Part shown: in pieces, positions 53,463 to 62,308 of the stretch
How the letters are laid out: every line of letters starts with the position of its first letter
Position numbering within the stretch: the stretch's first letter is position 1
Origin: an uncultured Lachnospira sp.
GTDB taxonomy: Bacteria; Bacillota; Clostridia; Lachnospirales; Lachnospiraceae
NCBI GenBank assembly: GCA_910589305.1
Contig: CAJUTV010000001.1
Location: 185,149 to 249,148 of the forward strand
Length of the DNA: 64,000 nt
Reading direction: 5' to 3'
Notes under the pieces: generated by a model
Databases searched by the model: none
The model's input: only the letters and a program-made list of their open reading frames with translations
What the model was told of the DNA's origin: nothing
Position numbers and translations under genes: made by a program

Positions 53463-54314
53463 ATGAAACCTATTGATTTACATGTACATTCAATTTATTC
53501 TGATGGAACACTCACGCCATCACAGCTTATTGACACAGCAATTGACACAGGACTTGCCGCAATGGCAATTACAGACCATGATACCATTGATGGTATTCCA
53601 GAAGCTCTTGAATATGCCAAAACCAAATCGTTTGAATTAATTTCAGGTATTGAATTTAGTACCTTTTTTGAAAAAAAAGAAATACACATTGTTGGTTTAT
53701 TTATCGACCATACAAATAAAGCGTTTAATCATGAACTTATCACACAGCGCAAAAGCCGTGAAGAAAAAAATATCAAAATGTGTAAAAAATTTGAGGAAAT
53801 TGGTATTCATATCTCTTATGAGGAAATGTTAGAATGGTACGCTCACTCTGTTATCACAAGGGCACATTTTGCGGACTACCTTCTTAAAAAAGGATACGTG
53901 CATGACCGAAATGAAGCTTTTAGCCGTTATATTGGCGATGGCAAACCATGCTTTGTCGAACGTAATAAAATGCTCCCTGAACGTGCTATAGAACTTATTA
54001 AAATGGCTGGAGGTATTGCTATTCTTGCTCACCCTATATTATATCATCTTGGCAATGAACAAATGACAAAACTAATCAATTATCTATGTCAACATGGAAT
54101 TGATGGACTAGAGGCTATCTATTCCACCTATTCAATGAGTGACCAAATCCAGATGCAAAAACTTGCAAGCCGGTATCATCTTTTAATTTCTGGCGGTTCA
54201 GACTATCATGGTGCTAATAAACCTCATATTAAACTCGGCACTGGAACAGGAAAGCTGTTTGTTCCCTATGAAGTGCTTGAAAAGTTAAAAAAACAAAAAG
54301 ATTGTATTCAATAA
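53463..54314 (+). CDS. PHP-domain phosphoesterase
   Basis: A 283-residue metal-dependent PHP phosphoesterase. Metal ligands: DLHVHSIYSDGTL (5-17), ITDHDTIDGIPEAL (about 37), SGIEFST, a late ILAHPILYH (about 192) and SGGSDYHGANK (about 243). The length and layout are those of the TrpH/YciV-type enzymes (3',5'-nucleoside bisphosphate phosphatase / 5'-3' exoribonuclease). The ATG at 53463 follows AAAGGA by eight bases. It is divergent from the MreB-like gene. Followed by a hairpin terminator. Confidence 0.9.
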   Translation: MKPIDLHVHSIYSDGTLTPSQLIDTAIDTGLAAMAITDHDTIDGIPEALEYAKTKSFELISGIEFSTFFEKKEIHIVGLFIDHTNKAFNHELITQRKSREEKNIKMCKKFEEIGIHISYEEMLEWYAHSVITRAHFADYLLKKGYVHDRNEAFSRYIGDGKPCFVERNKMLPERAIELIKMAGGIAILAHPILYHLGNEQMTKLINYLCQHGIDGLEAIYSTYSMSDQIQMQKLASRYHLLISGGSDYHGANKPHIKLGTGTGKLFVPYEVLEKLKKQKDCIQ

Positions 54315-54355
54315 ATTACAAATAATTATAAACAAGACTATCGCACAAAAGATTG

Positions 54356-54414
54356 AATATCACAACGCAATTCCCCACTTATGCCTCTACGGCATTGAAG
54401 TGGGGAATTTTTTT
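54356..54414 (+). terminator. Terminator with IS200/IS605-like sequence
   Basis: AATTCCCCACTT (54369-54380) with AAGTGGGGAATT (54398-54409), inner ATGCC/GGCAT, then seven T. It ends the PHP gene. The flanks (CACAACGC before; TTGATAAGATTAAAT after) match those of a decayed copy at 61945-62015, so it is a dispersed element used as a terminator. Confidence 0.8.
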
Positions 54415-54482
54415 GATAAGATTAAATTTTTTATAATATCATCAATCAATCTAAAAATGCTTTCTGTAACTATTTTATTATT

Positions 54483-55664
54483 TTAGTGATGGAACAATCG
54501 CATTTGAGTAAAGCACATGGTTATACCACGCTTATTGCAAGTCTCAATAACATTGTCATCTCTTATAGAACCGCCTGGCTGTGCAATATATTTCACGCCG
54601 CTTTTATAGGCTCTCTCAATATTATCTCCAAATGGGAAAAAGGCATCGGAACCTAATGCAACATCGGTGTTGCCATCAAGCCATTCTCTTTTTTCTTGTG
54701 CGCTAAACACTTCTGGCTTTTCTGTAAATACACGCTCCCATTGCCCATCTGCAAGAATATCCATATATTCCTCACCAATGTACAAATCAATAGCATTGTC
54801 TCTGTCCGCTCTTCCTATTCCCTCTTTAAATGGAAGGTTTAAAACTTTTGGATTTTGGCGCAAATACCAGTTGTCTGCCTTTTGTCCTGCAAGCCTTGTA
54901 CAGTGTATTCTTGACTGCTGACCTGCACCGATGCCAATAGCCTGTCCATTTTTTGCATAACATACAGAATTTGACTGGGTATACTTTAATGTGATAAGCG
55001 CAAGAATCAAATCTATTTTTGCCTGTTCTGTCAATTCTTTATTCTCTGTTACAATATGATTAAGCAATTCCTCATCAATTTTAAAATCATTTCTGCCCTG
55101 TTCAAATGTAATGCCATACACCTGTTTTTTCTCGATAGGCTCTGGTTTATATTCTGGATTTATCTGTATAATATTATAATTGCCCTTCTTTTTTGACTTT
55201 AAAATATCCAATGCATCTGCATCGTAATCAGGTGCTATAATACCATCTGAAACTTCATGCTGTATCAACTTAGCAGTTGTAACATCACACACATCTGAAA
55301 GTGCTATAAAATCACCAAAAGACGACATTCTGTCTGCACCTCTTGCCCTTGCATATGCACATGCTAAAGGCGAAAGTTCACCGATAGACTCATCTACCCA
55401 ATATATTTTTTTCTCTACTTCTGAAAGCTCTTTTCCCACTGCAGCACCTGCTGGTGACACATGTTTAAAAGAAGTTGCTGCTGGATACCCTGTCGCTTGT
55501 TTTAATTCTTTTACAAGCTGATAGCCGTTAAACGCATCTAAAAAATTAATATATCCTGGTTTTCCATTTAATACTTCTATTGGAAGTTCACTTCCATCTG
55601 CCATAAATATTTTTGATGGTTTTTGATTTGGATTGCAGCCATATTTTAATTCAAATTCTTTCAT
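54483..55664 (-). CDS. Stand-alone AICAR transformylase (PurH formyltransferase half)
   Basis: A 393-residue protein equal to the C-terminal AICARFT half of PurH (formylates AICAR with 10-formyl-THF). It begins KEFELKYGCNPNQKP and has the catalytic Lys-His in ATSFKHVSPAGAAVG, GDFIALSDVCDVTTAKLI, GIGAGQQSRIHC and GSDAFFPFGDNIERA. The N-terminal IMP cyclohydrolase (MGS-like) domain is absent. IMP cyclisation is provided by the PurO-type gene at 56568. ATG 55664 follows GGAG by six bases; upstream in-frame ATGs lack a site. Confidence 0.95.
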   Translation of the reverse strand: MKEFELKYGCNPNQKPSKIFMADGSELPIEVLNGKPGYINFLDAFNGYQLVKELKQATGYPAATSFKHVSPAGAAVGKELSEVEKKIYWVDESIGELSPLACAYARARGADRMSSFGDFIALSDVCDVTTAKLIQHEVSDGIIAPDYDADALDILKSKKKGNYNIIQINPEYKPEPIEKKQVYGITFEQGRNDFKIDEELLNHIVTENKELTEQAKIDLILALITLKYTQSNSVCYAKNGQAIGIGAGQQSRIHCTRLAGQKADNWYLRQNPKVLNLPFKEGIGRADRDNAIDLYIGEEYMDILADGQWERVFTEKPEVFSAQEKREWLDGNTDVALGSDAFFPFGDNIERAYKSGVKYIAQPGGSIRDDNVIETCNKRGITMCFTQMRLFHH

Positions 55665-55871
55665 CTTAATCTCCATTTCTTTTAATATGCACATTTATTC
55701 TTAAGTTTTATCTTTAAATATAAAAAATTTAAACATTTGTCTTTATAACTTTATATTCATCATATCATCATAATTTATAATTATTTCTCTCTTTTCAAAA
55801 TTACATGCAAACGCCTACTAGCCCAAACCAACTTGAATATTCATATATTTCGTGTGTATTGACTATAAACG

Positions 55872-56381
55872 CTAACCTATTTCTTGGATATTTGAGGGAA
55901 TAACCTTAGGCTGCTGCTTCTTGCAATACATAATATTATCAACTCCTTCGTTTTGGATTGCATACCACCCAGGCTCAAGCGACAGCTCAAAAACCTTTTC
56001 CATTTCCAATTCTGGATAGGCAAGACATTGAATCAACTCGCTCGCTGTAACCGCCAACAATTTGCCCGTAGGAAGATGCAGCCACTTGCATGGTGCTGTA
56101 ATTTCGGCGCTTTTTGTAAGCTCACATTCCTTGACAACACACTCTAAAAGCCAGACAATCATTTTTCCCTGTCCGCAAAATTCCCGGATTCGTTTTGTTT
56201 CCCGCTGCCTTACGATGTCCCAGTCCTCATTGGAAAAATCAAAAATCAATTCGGATGTCCCAGATGAATCAAGTAAAATATCCATCTCATATAACAAATC
56301 GGCATCATTTAATTCTGACAGATAACTTTCATCTATGAAAACCAATCCATTCAGCATGTCACAGTTCAATGTATATTTCAT
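55872..56381 (-). CDS. Protein of unknown function between the two purine genes
   Basis: A 169-residue acidic protein with an excellent ribosome-binding site (AAGGAGGA, seven bases). Features: MKYTLNCDMLNGLVFIDES, WDIVRQRETKRIREFCGQG, KMIVWLLECVVKECEL, APCKWLHLPTGKLLAVTASELIQCLAYPE. Eight cysteines are scattered without a clear metal motif. No membrane segment. The ASELIQCLAYP ending region suggests binding or immunity-like folds, but I do not recognise it. It may be cotranscribed with its neighbours. Confidence 0.7.
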   Translation of the reverse strand: MKYTLNCDMLNGLVFIDESYLSELNDADLLYEMDILLDSSGTSELIFDFSNEDWDIVRQRETKRIREFCGQGKMIVWLLECVVKECELTKSAEITAPCKWLHLPTGKLLAVTASELIQCLAYPELEMEKVFELSLEPGWYAIQNEGVDNIMYCKKQQPKVIPSNIQEIG

Positions 56382-56567
56382 ATACTATTCCTCCTTCGTT
56401 TCGACCAAAACGAGTTAAATATTTACTCAGCACTATTTCAAATCAACACAAGAACGAATTGGGTTCAATTTTAACTTGGACTATATTCATTGGAAATATA
56501 TATTTAAAGGCTCCTTTTTAGTGTCAACACAACTCCAAAAAGAGATTTTTATTTTTTATAAACTTTA

Positions 56568-57275
56568 CTATTTATTTTTATTCATAATCACCGTTTCATA
56601 CTTGCCTGTAGCAATATCAATATATCGCACAAACAATGAAACCTTGTTATCTAAATTAAGATTTTCCCAAATTGTTTCTGTAAAGGTATGAATATCTCCT
56701 GATATAGCAACCGGTGTAGGTTCTCCCTCAAAACTTGGAAGTGGATTGCCATCGCCCATATATGTATGGATATAATGACCTTCGCCATCGATTGGATTAC
56801 TATATGAAAATGTATATCGGTTACAAGCGTCTGGATTGCCATGATTACTCTTTAATATAGACATCTTATAAGAATAAGCGCCATTATCTATATTTATAAC
56901 ACCTGAAATTCTAGGCGTATAGTTTGGTGCATCCGGCTCAAATTCTCTTGTCTGCAATGCCTGCTCAAATGTATACTCTTGATTCATCAACTCATAAATT
57001 GTATCGGTTTGGTCTCCATTAGTAACAATGGTCTTATTTCCTAAAACACGCACTGGCGCATAAATAATAAGACTTGGGTCTAAAAGCTTTGAAGGGTCAA
57101 ACGCCTGTGTTCGGATACCTTGTCCATCTTCAACAAACACTCGGTTTCTGCTGTTTTCACTTCTGCCCATAATGAAATAAGCACAGACAGCCTTTTTGCC
57201 GTCTTCTGATTTTCCAATAAGAATACCTCTTCCAGGATATGTACAACCTGATAATTCCTCTGCAATTAATTTCAT
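56568..57275 (-). CDS. purO: IMP cyclohydrolase, archaeal PurO type
   Basis: A 235-residue protein matching the PurO family that closes FAICAR to IMP. Recognisable: YPGRGILIGKSEDGKKAVCAYFI, RSENSRNRVF, KTIVTNGDQTDTIYE, YTPRISGVI and NGAYSYKMSI. PurO is typical of archaea and of some Clostridia. Together with the stand-alone AICAR transformylase 900 bases downstream it replaces bifunctional PurH. GGAGG is six bases before the ATG. Confidence 0.88.
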   Translation of the reverse strand: MKLIAEELSGCTYPGRGILIGKSEDGKKAVCAYFIMGRSENSRNRVFVEDGQGIRTQAFDPSKLLDPSLIIYAPVRVLGNKTIVTNGDQTDTIYELMNQEYTFEQALQTREFEPDAPNYTPRISGVINIDNGAYSYKMSILKSNHGNPDACNRYTFSYSNPIDGEGHYIHTYMGDGNPLPSFEGEPTPVAISGDIHTFTETIWENLNLDNKVSLFVRYIDIATGKYETVIMNKNK

Positions 57276-57408
57276 GTTTAACCTCCATACTGCGACTATT
57301 TTTTAGGAGCAGATAATGCCTCAAATTTTAGTAAAGCTGTTATACTGCCTTTTATTCGCAGCTATCTTTATCGTCTATATAATAACAAAATCAAACACAT
57401 ACTACAAC

Positions 57409-58539
57409 CTAATAATTTCCAAGCAGCTTTATTGACACAGCTTCTTCCTCAATACCTCTAAGTGCATTCATAACAGGCGCATCGTCTATATTGCCCTCAA
57501 AATCTACAAAAAATCGAAACTCCCATGTTCTTCCCTCAATTGGTCTGGACTCTATTTTATTCATATTCAATCCATTATATATAATATGGCTTAACAAATT
57601 ATAAAGTGTTCCTGTTTTATTTGCAGTTTCAAATACAATACTCATCTTTTGAGCGTCTTTTACAAATTTTCTGTTTTTTGTAACAATAACAAATCGTGTT
57701 GTATTATTGTCAAAATCATTAATTTTATTTTTTAACACTTCAAGTCCATAAACTTCTGCCGCCTCTTCACTTGCAATTGCAACATGTGTCAAGTCTTTTT
57801 CTTCTAGTATCTTTTTGGCACTTCCTGCTGTATTGGATTGACTAATCTGCTGCCAATCTTTATATTTCATAAGAAATCCCTCACACTGCATTAATCCCTG
57901 CGGATGGGAATACACTGTTGTCACTTTGTCCAAATCTGTTCCAGGAAGCCCTAAAAGTGCATGTTCCACTTTGACATAAGTCTCTGCTATAATATAATTA
58001 TTATATTCTTGAAGAAGGTCATAGACATCTGCAACAATGCCGGCTGTGGAATTTTCAATTGGAAGAACGGCATAATCTGCCTTTTCTTCCTTTACTGCCT
58101 CCATCGCATCACGCCATGTAGATACAGGAAAATGCTTTACTTCTTTGCCAAAAAAACGCTTCATTGCTATATAGCTGTAAGCACCTGGCACTCCTTGATA
58201 TACCACTGTACAATTTTTTTTATCAATGGCATCAATGGCTTCATAAGGTTCTCTTAATGTCTGTGTCGTTTCCTCCAGCAACCGATACTGCATCTTTCTT
58301 GAATTTGCCATTATCTGTGAAAATAAATCATCAATGGCATGTATATTGGAAGGCTTTTGAACCATTGCTCGTATAGCATTCAATTTTGCTTTCTCGCGCT
58401 CTTCATCAAGTACCTTTTTGCCAGTCTCTATCTTATATTGTGCAACTTCCTCACACAATTGCATTCGTTCCTCAAACAACGCAATCAACTGTTTATCAAT
58501 ACAATCTATCTTACTTCGTATCTCGCCTAAATCTAACAT
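57409..58539 (-). CDS. pheA: Bifunctional chorismate mutase / prephenate dehydratase (P-protein)
   Basis: A 376-residue enzyme for phenylalanine synthesis. Chorismate mutase (about 1-85: IRSKIDCIDKQLIALFEERM), prephenate dehydratase (about 108-290: YQGVPGAYSYIAMKRFFG, LPIENSTAGIVADVYDLL, NTTRFVIVTKN) and a C-terminal ACT domain (about 300-376) with the Phe-binding motif KIESRPIEGR. Feedback inhibition by Phe is expected from the ACT domain. GAGAGGAG precedes the ATG. It follows the chemoreceptor gene by 72 bases. Confidence 0.96.
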   Translation of the reverse strand: MLDLGEIRSKIDCIDKQLIALFEERMQLCEEVAQYKIETGKKVLDEEREKAKLNAIRAMVQKPSNIHAIDDLFSQIMANSRKMQYRLLEETTQTLREPYEAIDAIDKKNCTVVYQGVPGAYSYIAMKRFFGKEVKHFPVSTWRDAMEAVKEEKADYAVLPIENSTAGIVADVYDLLQEYNNYIIAETYVKVEHALLGLPGTDLDKVTTVYSHPQGLMQCEGFLMKYKDWQQISQSNTAGSAKKILEEKDLTHVAIASEEAAEVYGLEVLKNKINDFDNNTTRFVIVTKNRKFVKDAQKMSIVFETANKTGTLYNLLSHIIYNGLNMNKIESRPIEGRTWEFRFFVDFEGNIDDAPVMNALRGIEEEAVSIKLLGNY

Positions 58540-58611
58540 AAACTACTCCTCTCACGAATATCACCAATTTTTTTATAAAAATTTTCTTATTCAAAAATTT
58601 TTTTACAAAAA

Positions 58612-60486
58612 TCATTCTACCATTTCTAAAAGTTTACCTGTAATATCTGCCATGTTAGAAGAAGCTTGCTTTGTACTGTGAGAAATCTGTACATTTTCTT
58701 CAACAACATTTGAAATACGCTCAATTTGACTAACTGCATGTGATACAATATTAACATTTTCTCGAACCATATTAGCAATTTCTTCTATGTCATGGTCTGT
58801 TTTTTCTATATTTTCCACAACAATGCCAAAAGCTTCAGCCGTCTGGTCAGTAATTTTACGTCCGCTCTCCACAGCCCTAATTGAATTCATAATCAATTCA
58901 TTGGTCTCTTTTGCCGCCTGTGCACTTCTAGCTGCAAGTTCTCCAACCTGTGTTGCCACAACCGCAAATCCCTTTCCCATATCGCCTGCTCTGGCTGCCT
59001 CAATTGAAGCATTTAAAGAAAGCATATTTGTCTGCTGTGCAATAGAATTAATCTCACCAATAATGGTTTCAATTGCCTTAGACATATCACTAATTTTTTG
59101 CATTGAATCTTTTAACAATTCCATACGAGACTGTGTTTGTAAAATCTCATCTGAAGTCTTGCCTGTTGCTGTGGTAACATCCATTGTGACATTGACACTG
59201 TTATTTAACTCTTGTGTCAACTGGTTCATTGTATGTTTTAAATCTTCTACTGCCTTTTCCTGTTCTCCTGTACCATTAAAAATATTATCTGCATTGACTA
59301 AAGTCTCTCCTGATACTTGGTTTAACTCCATACAGGCATCTTTTACATTTTGAATCAAACGCTGATTTTGTTCCATATCCTGATTTTGCTTTTCTATCAA
59401 TTGTTCATTTTCCTTGATATTTTGGCAAATACCTTCAACCATCTTATTGATATTATCAGAAAGCATTTTAAATTCAGGATTTCCCTGTTCATTTATGATG
59501 ACTTTAAAATCCCCTCCTGCTATTTTACTCATTGAATGCGAAATACGGTTAATTCCCTGCACAATTTTACTGTCCACCATATGATTAATCATCAATAGCA
59601 ATATGCCAAAGATAATCACCATACTTAACGATACGACAATTGTCTGATTAAAACGTCCTGCATAGTACTCACTTGAAGGCATAAATGTTCCAATAATTTG
59701 ACCTTCATATTCTTCTGCCATATAATACCCTTTTACACCGTCAACAACTGCTTTTCCTTTTCCTGTAAATGTTGATGGAAATCCTGCATCGGCAGCAGAA
59801 GTACCAATTAAACTTGAATTTCTATGTGCCAAAAGCTTTCCGCTGTTGACATCAATCGCATAAATATATCCATTTTCACCAAAATCAATATCTTTTAAAA
59901 CAACAGAAATTTCTGTTCCAGCAAGTGTTTTTTCCAATACTTCTGGACGTACACCAACCTGAACAAGACCTTTTGCATCGGTTCTTGCCACACCAATATA
60001 CTGCATAACAACCCCCTCTGCTACATTTACTTGAGGTTCTTGTGCAATTTCAATAGAAGGGTCTTTTACAATCACCATGAAAGCGTTAGACTGTTCTCCG
60101 CTTTTCATATCAAATCCAATATATGAGGGGATTGTACTGCTAGTAATAATTCCATTTTCATCAATAATATGTAATTCATTAACCATTAATCGGTCTTTGA
60201 TTTTATTTAGTCGATTCATATCGCCAAAAATAGATGGGTCTACAGCAAGCATATCTGCAAATGCTCTTGTCTTAGCAAGATTATCTTGACTAAGATTTTC
60301 GGTAAGCTGTTCAATGTTTAATTCATTGTTCGCCAATTTTGCTTTGACATCTTCCAGCTTATTTTGACTAATAGTGATATTATTGTTTTGGCTAACAACT
60401 GTCTGCAATACAAAAATTGCTATAATTGTCAAAAAAAGAGCCACTAACATATAGCAAAAAAGCCGTTGTGTAAAAATTTTTTTCAT
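58612..60486 (-). CDS. Methyl-accepting chemotaxis protein
   Basis: A 624-residue chemoreceptor. A first membrane segment (about 8-30) precedes a large extracellular sensor (about 31-275, Cache-like: YIYAIDVNSGKLLAHRNSSLIGT); a second membrane segment (about 278-300); HAMP (about 300-350); and the signalling domain (about 385-624) with the hairpin tip EINSIAQQTNMLSLNASIEA, ARAGDMGKGFAVVATQVG. It implies motility, though no flagellar gene is here. ATG 60486 follows AAGGAAGG by eight bases; 46 further open codons upstream lie across the promoter and are not coding. Confidence 0.95.
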   Translation of the reverse strand: MKKIFTQRLFCYMLVALFLTIIAIFVLQTVVSQNNNITISQNKLEDVKAKLANNELNIEQLTENLSQDNLAKTRAFADMLAVDPSIFGDMNRLNKIKDRLMVNELHIIDENGIITSSTIPSYIGFDMKSGEQSNAFMVIVKDPSIEIAQEPQVNVAEGVVMQYIGVARTDAKGLVQVGVRPEVLEKTLAGTEISVVLKDIDFGENGYIYAIDVNSGKLLAHRNSSLIGTSAADAGFPSTFTGKGKAVVDGVKGYYMAEEYEGQIIGTFMPSSEYYAGRFNQTIVVSLSMVIIFGILLLMINHMVDSKIVQGINRISHSMSKIAGGDFKVIINEQGNPEFKMLSDNINKMVEGICQNIKENEQLIEKQNQDMEQNQRLIQNVKDACMELNQVSGETLVNADNIFNGTGEQEKAVEDLKHTMNQLTQELNNSVNVTMDVTTATGKTSDEILQTQSRMELLKDSMQKISDMSKAIETIIGEINSIAQQTNMLSLNASIEAARAGDMGKGFAVVATQVGELAARSAQAAKETNELIMNSIRAVESGRKITDQTAEAFGIVVENIEKTDHDIEEIANMVRENVNIVSHAVSQIERISNVVEENVQISHSTKQASSNMADITGKLLEMVE

Positions 60487-60547
60487 AATAAAGACCTTCC
60501 TTTTTATCATTTTGAAATATCTTTCATAAATAACAAACACTTTCAAC

Positions 60548-60576
60548 ATTATATCGTCTATTCTAAAAACTTTCAA
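60548..60576 (-). promoter_or_regulatory. Promoter of the chemoreceptor gene
   Basis: TTGAAA (60571-60576), 17-base spacer, TATAAT (60548-60553) on the minus strand: sigma-A and not the SigD type usual for chemotaxis genes, though GACGATAT partly resembles a SigD -10. Confidence 0.75.
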
Positions 60577-60602
60577 GTCTTTTGACAATAGGATACTATA
60601 AA

Positions 60603-60644
60603 CAAAAAAACTGTAAAAGGACATTCTTATCCAATTACAGTTTT
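60603..60644 (-). terminator. Terminator of the zinc-ribbon repeat gene
   Basis: AAAACTGTAA (60607-60616) with TTACAGTTTT (60635-60644) and a T run on the minus strand, 49 bases past the stop at 60693. Confidence 0.85.
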
Positions 60645-60692
60645 ATTTATACAATATTATATTAAACGAATCCATGTAACATTAAATATGTA

Positions 60693-61706
60693 CTAAATTG
60701 GTCTTTCAGGTACATTCCCTGTATTTTTATATATCTTATATGCATCATTTACTTTTTTTAATAATGTTGTACATATGATTGCAATAATTAAAAAGAACAC
60801 ACCTTGATATGTAAATGTTTCAGAAATTATAATTAAAGCTACCCTTGTTATAACTTCAACAATTGCTATAATTAATGTAAGGAACCACTTTTTTTTCGCT
60901 AATAACAAAATTCCCATTATAACATAATAAACAATCTCTATCACTGAAATCACAACCAACAATGTTGCTGTATGGCTAAACATCATAGCAAGTCTAAGTT
61001 CATGTATATTTACCCCAATTTGTATAGCTCCTACTGCCGCACTTAAAAAACAAAGAACAATCATCGTTACAGCCCAGCCCTTTGTACCTTTTGACGCAAA
61101 TCTTTGATAAAAATCTTTTTCTGACATATTACCCCATACCTGATTTTGCGCTGCCTGTTGTCCATATCCATTTGGTTGATTGCCATACCCATTCATTGGC
61201 TGCCCATATCCGTTGGACTGATTGTTATAACCGTTTGTTGGCTGCCCATATCCATTCGACTGATTGTTATAACCATTCGTTGACTGTCCATATCCATTTG
61301 GTTGATTGCCATACCCATTCATTGGCTGTCCATATCCATTGGACTGATTGTTATAACCGTTTGTTGGCTGTCCATATCCATTGGATTGATTGTTATAACC
61401 ATTTGTTGGCTGTCCATATCCATTTGGCTGATTGTTATAACCATTTGTTGGCTGTCCATATCCATTGGATTGATTGTTATAACCATTTGTTGACTGTCCA
61501 TATCCATTGGATTGATTGTTATAACCATTTGTTGGCTGTCCATATCCGTTGGATTGATTGACATATCCACCCATCTGTGCATTAGAACTTGCTGTCTGAT
61601 TAAAGTTTACTTGCCCATTATCAGCCGATTCCTGTAATTTTTTCCCACAATTACTGCAAAAACCACTATTTGCTTCATTTTCATATCCACAATAAGTACA
61701 TTTCAT
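60693..61706 (-). CDS. Zinc-ribbon membrane protein with 14-residue Gly/Tyr/Asn/Gln repeats
   Basis: A 337-residue protein. Residues 1-25 form a zinc ribbon (MKCTYCGYEN, FCSNCGKKL). A disordered low-complexity section (about 47-190) has about ten units of NNQSNGYGQPTNGY. The C-terminal part (about 205-337) has four hydrophobic segments (GWAVTMIVLCFLSAAVGAI, ATLLVVISVIEIVYYVIMG, FLTLIIAIVEVITRVALII, YQGVFFLIIAIICTTLL). The role is unknown; zinc-ribbon plus Gly/Tyr-rich linker plus DUF-type membrane bundle is a common clostridial pattern. GAGGATTAG precedes the ATG. Repeat number probably varies between strains. Confidence 0.85.
   Translation of the reverse strand: MKCTYCGYENEANSGFCSNCGKKLQESADNGQVNFNQTASSNAQMGGYVNQSNGYGQPTNGYNNQSNGYGQSTNGYNNQSNGYGQPTNGYNNQPNGYGQPTNGYNNQSNGYGQPTNGYNNQSNGYGQPMNGYGNQPNGYGQSTNGYNNQSNGYGQPTNGYNNQSNGYGQPMNGYGNQPNGYGQQAAQNQVWGNMSEKDFYQRFASKGTKGWAVTMIVLCFLSAAVGAIQIGVNIHELRLAMMFSHTATLLVVISVIEIVYYVIMGILLLAKKKWFLTLIIAIVEVITRVALIIISETFTYQGVFFLIIAIICTTLLKKVNDAYKIYKNTGNVPERPI
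61157..61566. repeat. 42-bp tandem repeats within the zinc-ribbon gene
   Basis: About ten in-frame 42-bp units encoding the 14-residue repeat, with 85-100 percent identity judged by eye. Units alternate between PTNGY, STNGY and PMNGY variants, consistent with repeated slippage and recombination. Confidence 0.9.
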
Positions 61707-62308
61707 AACTAATCCTCATTTCTTGTACTGTTTTAAGATTTTGCAAATTATATTTATATAGCATTCACTAACATACAATACAAATACCATTTTCAAAATC
61801 CATTCTACTTATAGTACTACATGCTTGTAAAAATCATATTATAACTTCATACAATAAACCCCAAAAACTTTTTAAAATTTCTGCCTTTGCCAAAACAAAT
61901 ATCTACAATTCGTCTTGTTGCTTACTTAAACTATCTAGCCGCTATCGCAACGCAAATTCCTCCCACTTATGTCTTTGTAGCATTGAAGTGGATGATTTCT
62001 TTGATGAGGTTAAATCACATTTTTATTTTATACACGTACAACGAATTATACCTTATAGTTTATATAAATAACACCCATTTGTCAATATTTTACGCCTTTT
62101 ATTTTCAATCTCCACACTGCTATTTTTCTTTAATGGAAACTATATCAAACTATTTTTCACCATAATAAATGGTTCTGCCACTATACACTTTTCATTTTAA
62201 AAACTTTTAAGGCTTTTGACAATAGGATAGCATTTCTCGTTGCTTTTCAAGACCATACGCATTATAATAAAAATAGTTGAAGGCTGAAAAGAAAGGCAGG
62301 TTATTACG
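61707..62308. other. Intergenic region with an IS200/IS605-like relic
   Basis: Non-coding. Positions 61945-62015 match the element at 54356-54430 in the order ATCGCAACGCAA, CCCACTTATG, GCATTGAAGTGG, GATTTCTTTGATGAGGTTAAAT, but the stem has decayed to about six pairs. At 62205-62230 the phrase CTTTTGACAATAGGATA repeats one at 60576-60600. Confidence 0.5.
62240..62268 (+). promoter_or_regulatory. Promoter of the DUF5050 gene
   Basis: TTGCTT (62240-62245), 17-base spacer, TATAAT (62263-62268), 40 bases before the start. Confidence 0.65.

Noticed and set aside
54315..54482. A possible tnpB remnant next to the IS605-like hairpin
   Set aside because: No coding similarity is visible on either strand; only the hairpin end is present.
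61082..61561. A 159-codon plus-strand ORF of repeated His/Leu-rich units
   Set aside because: Antisense shadow of the 42-bp repeats in the zinc-ribbon gene.
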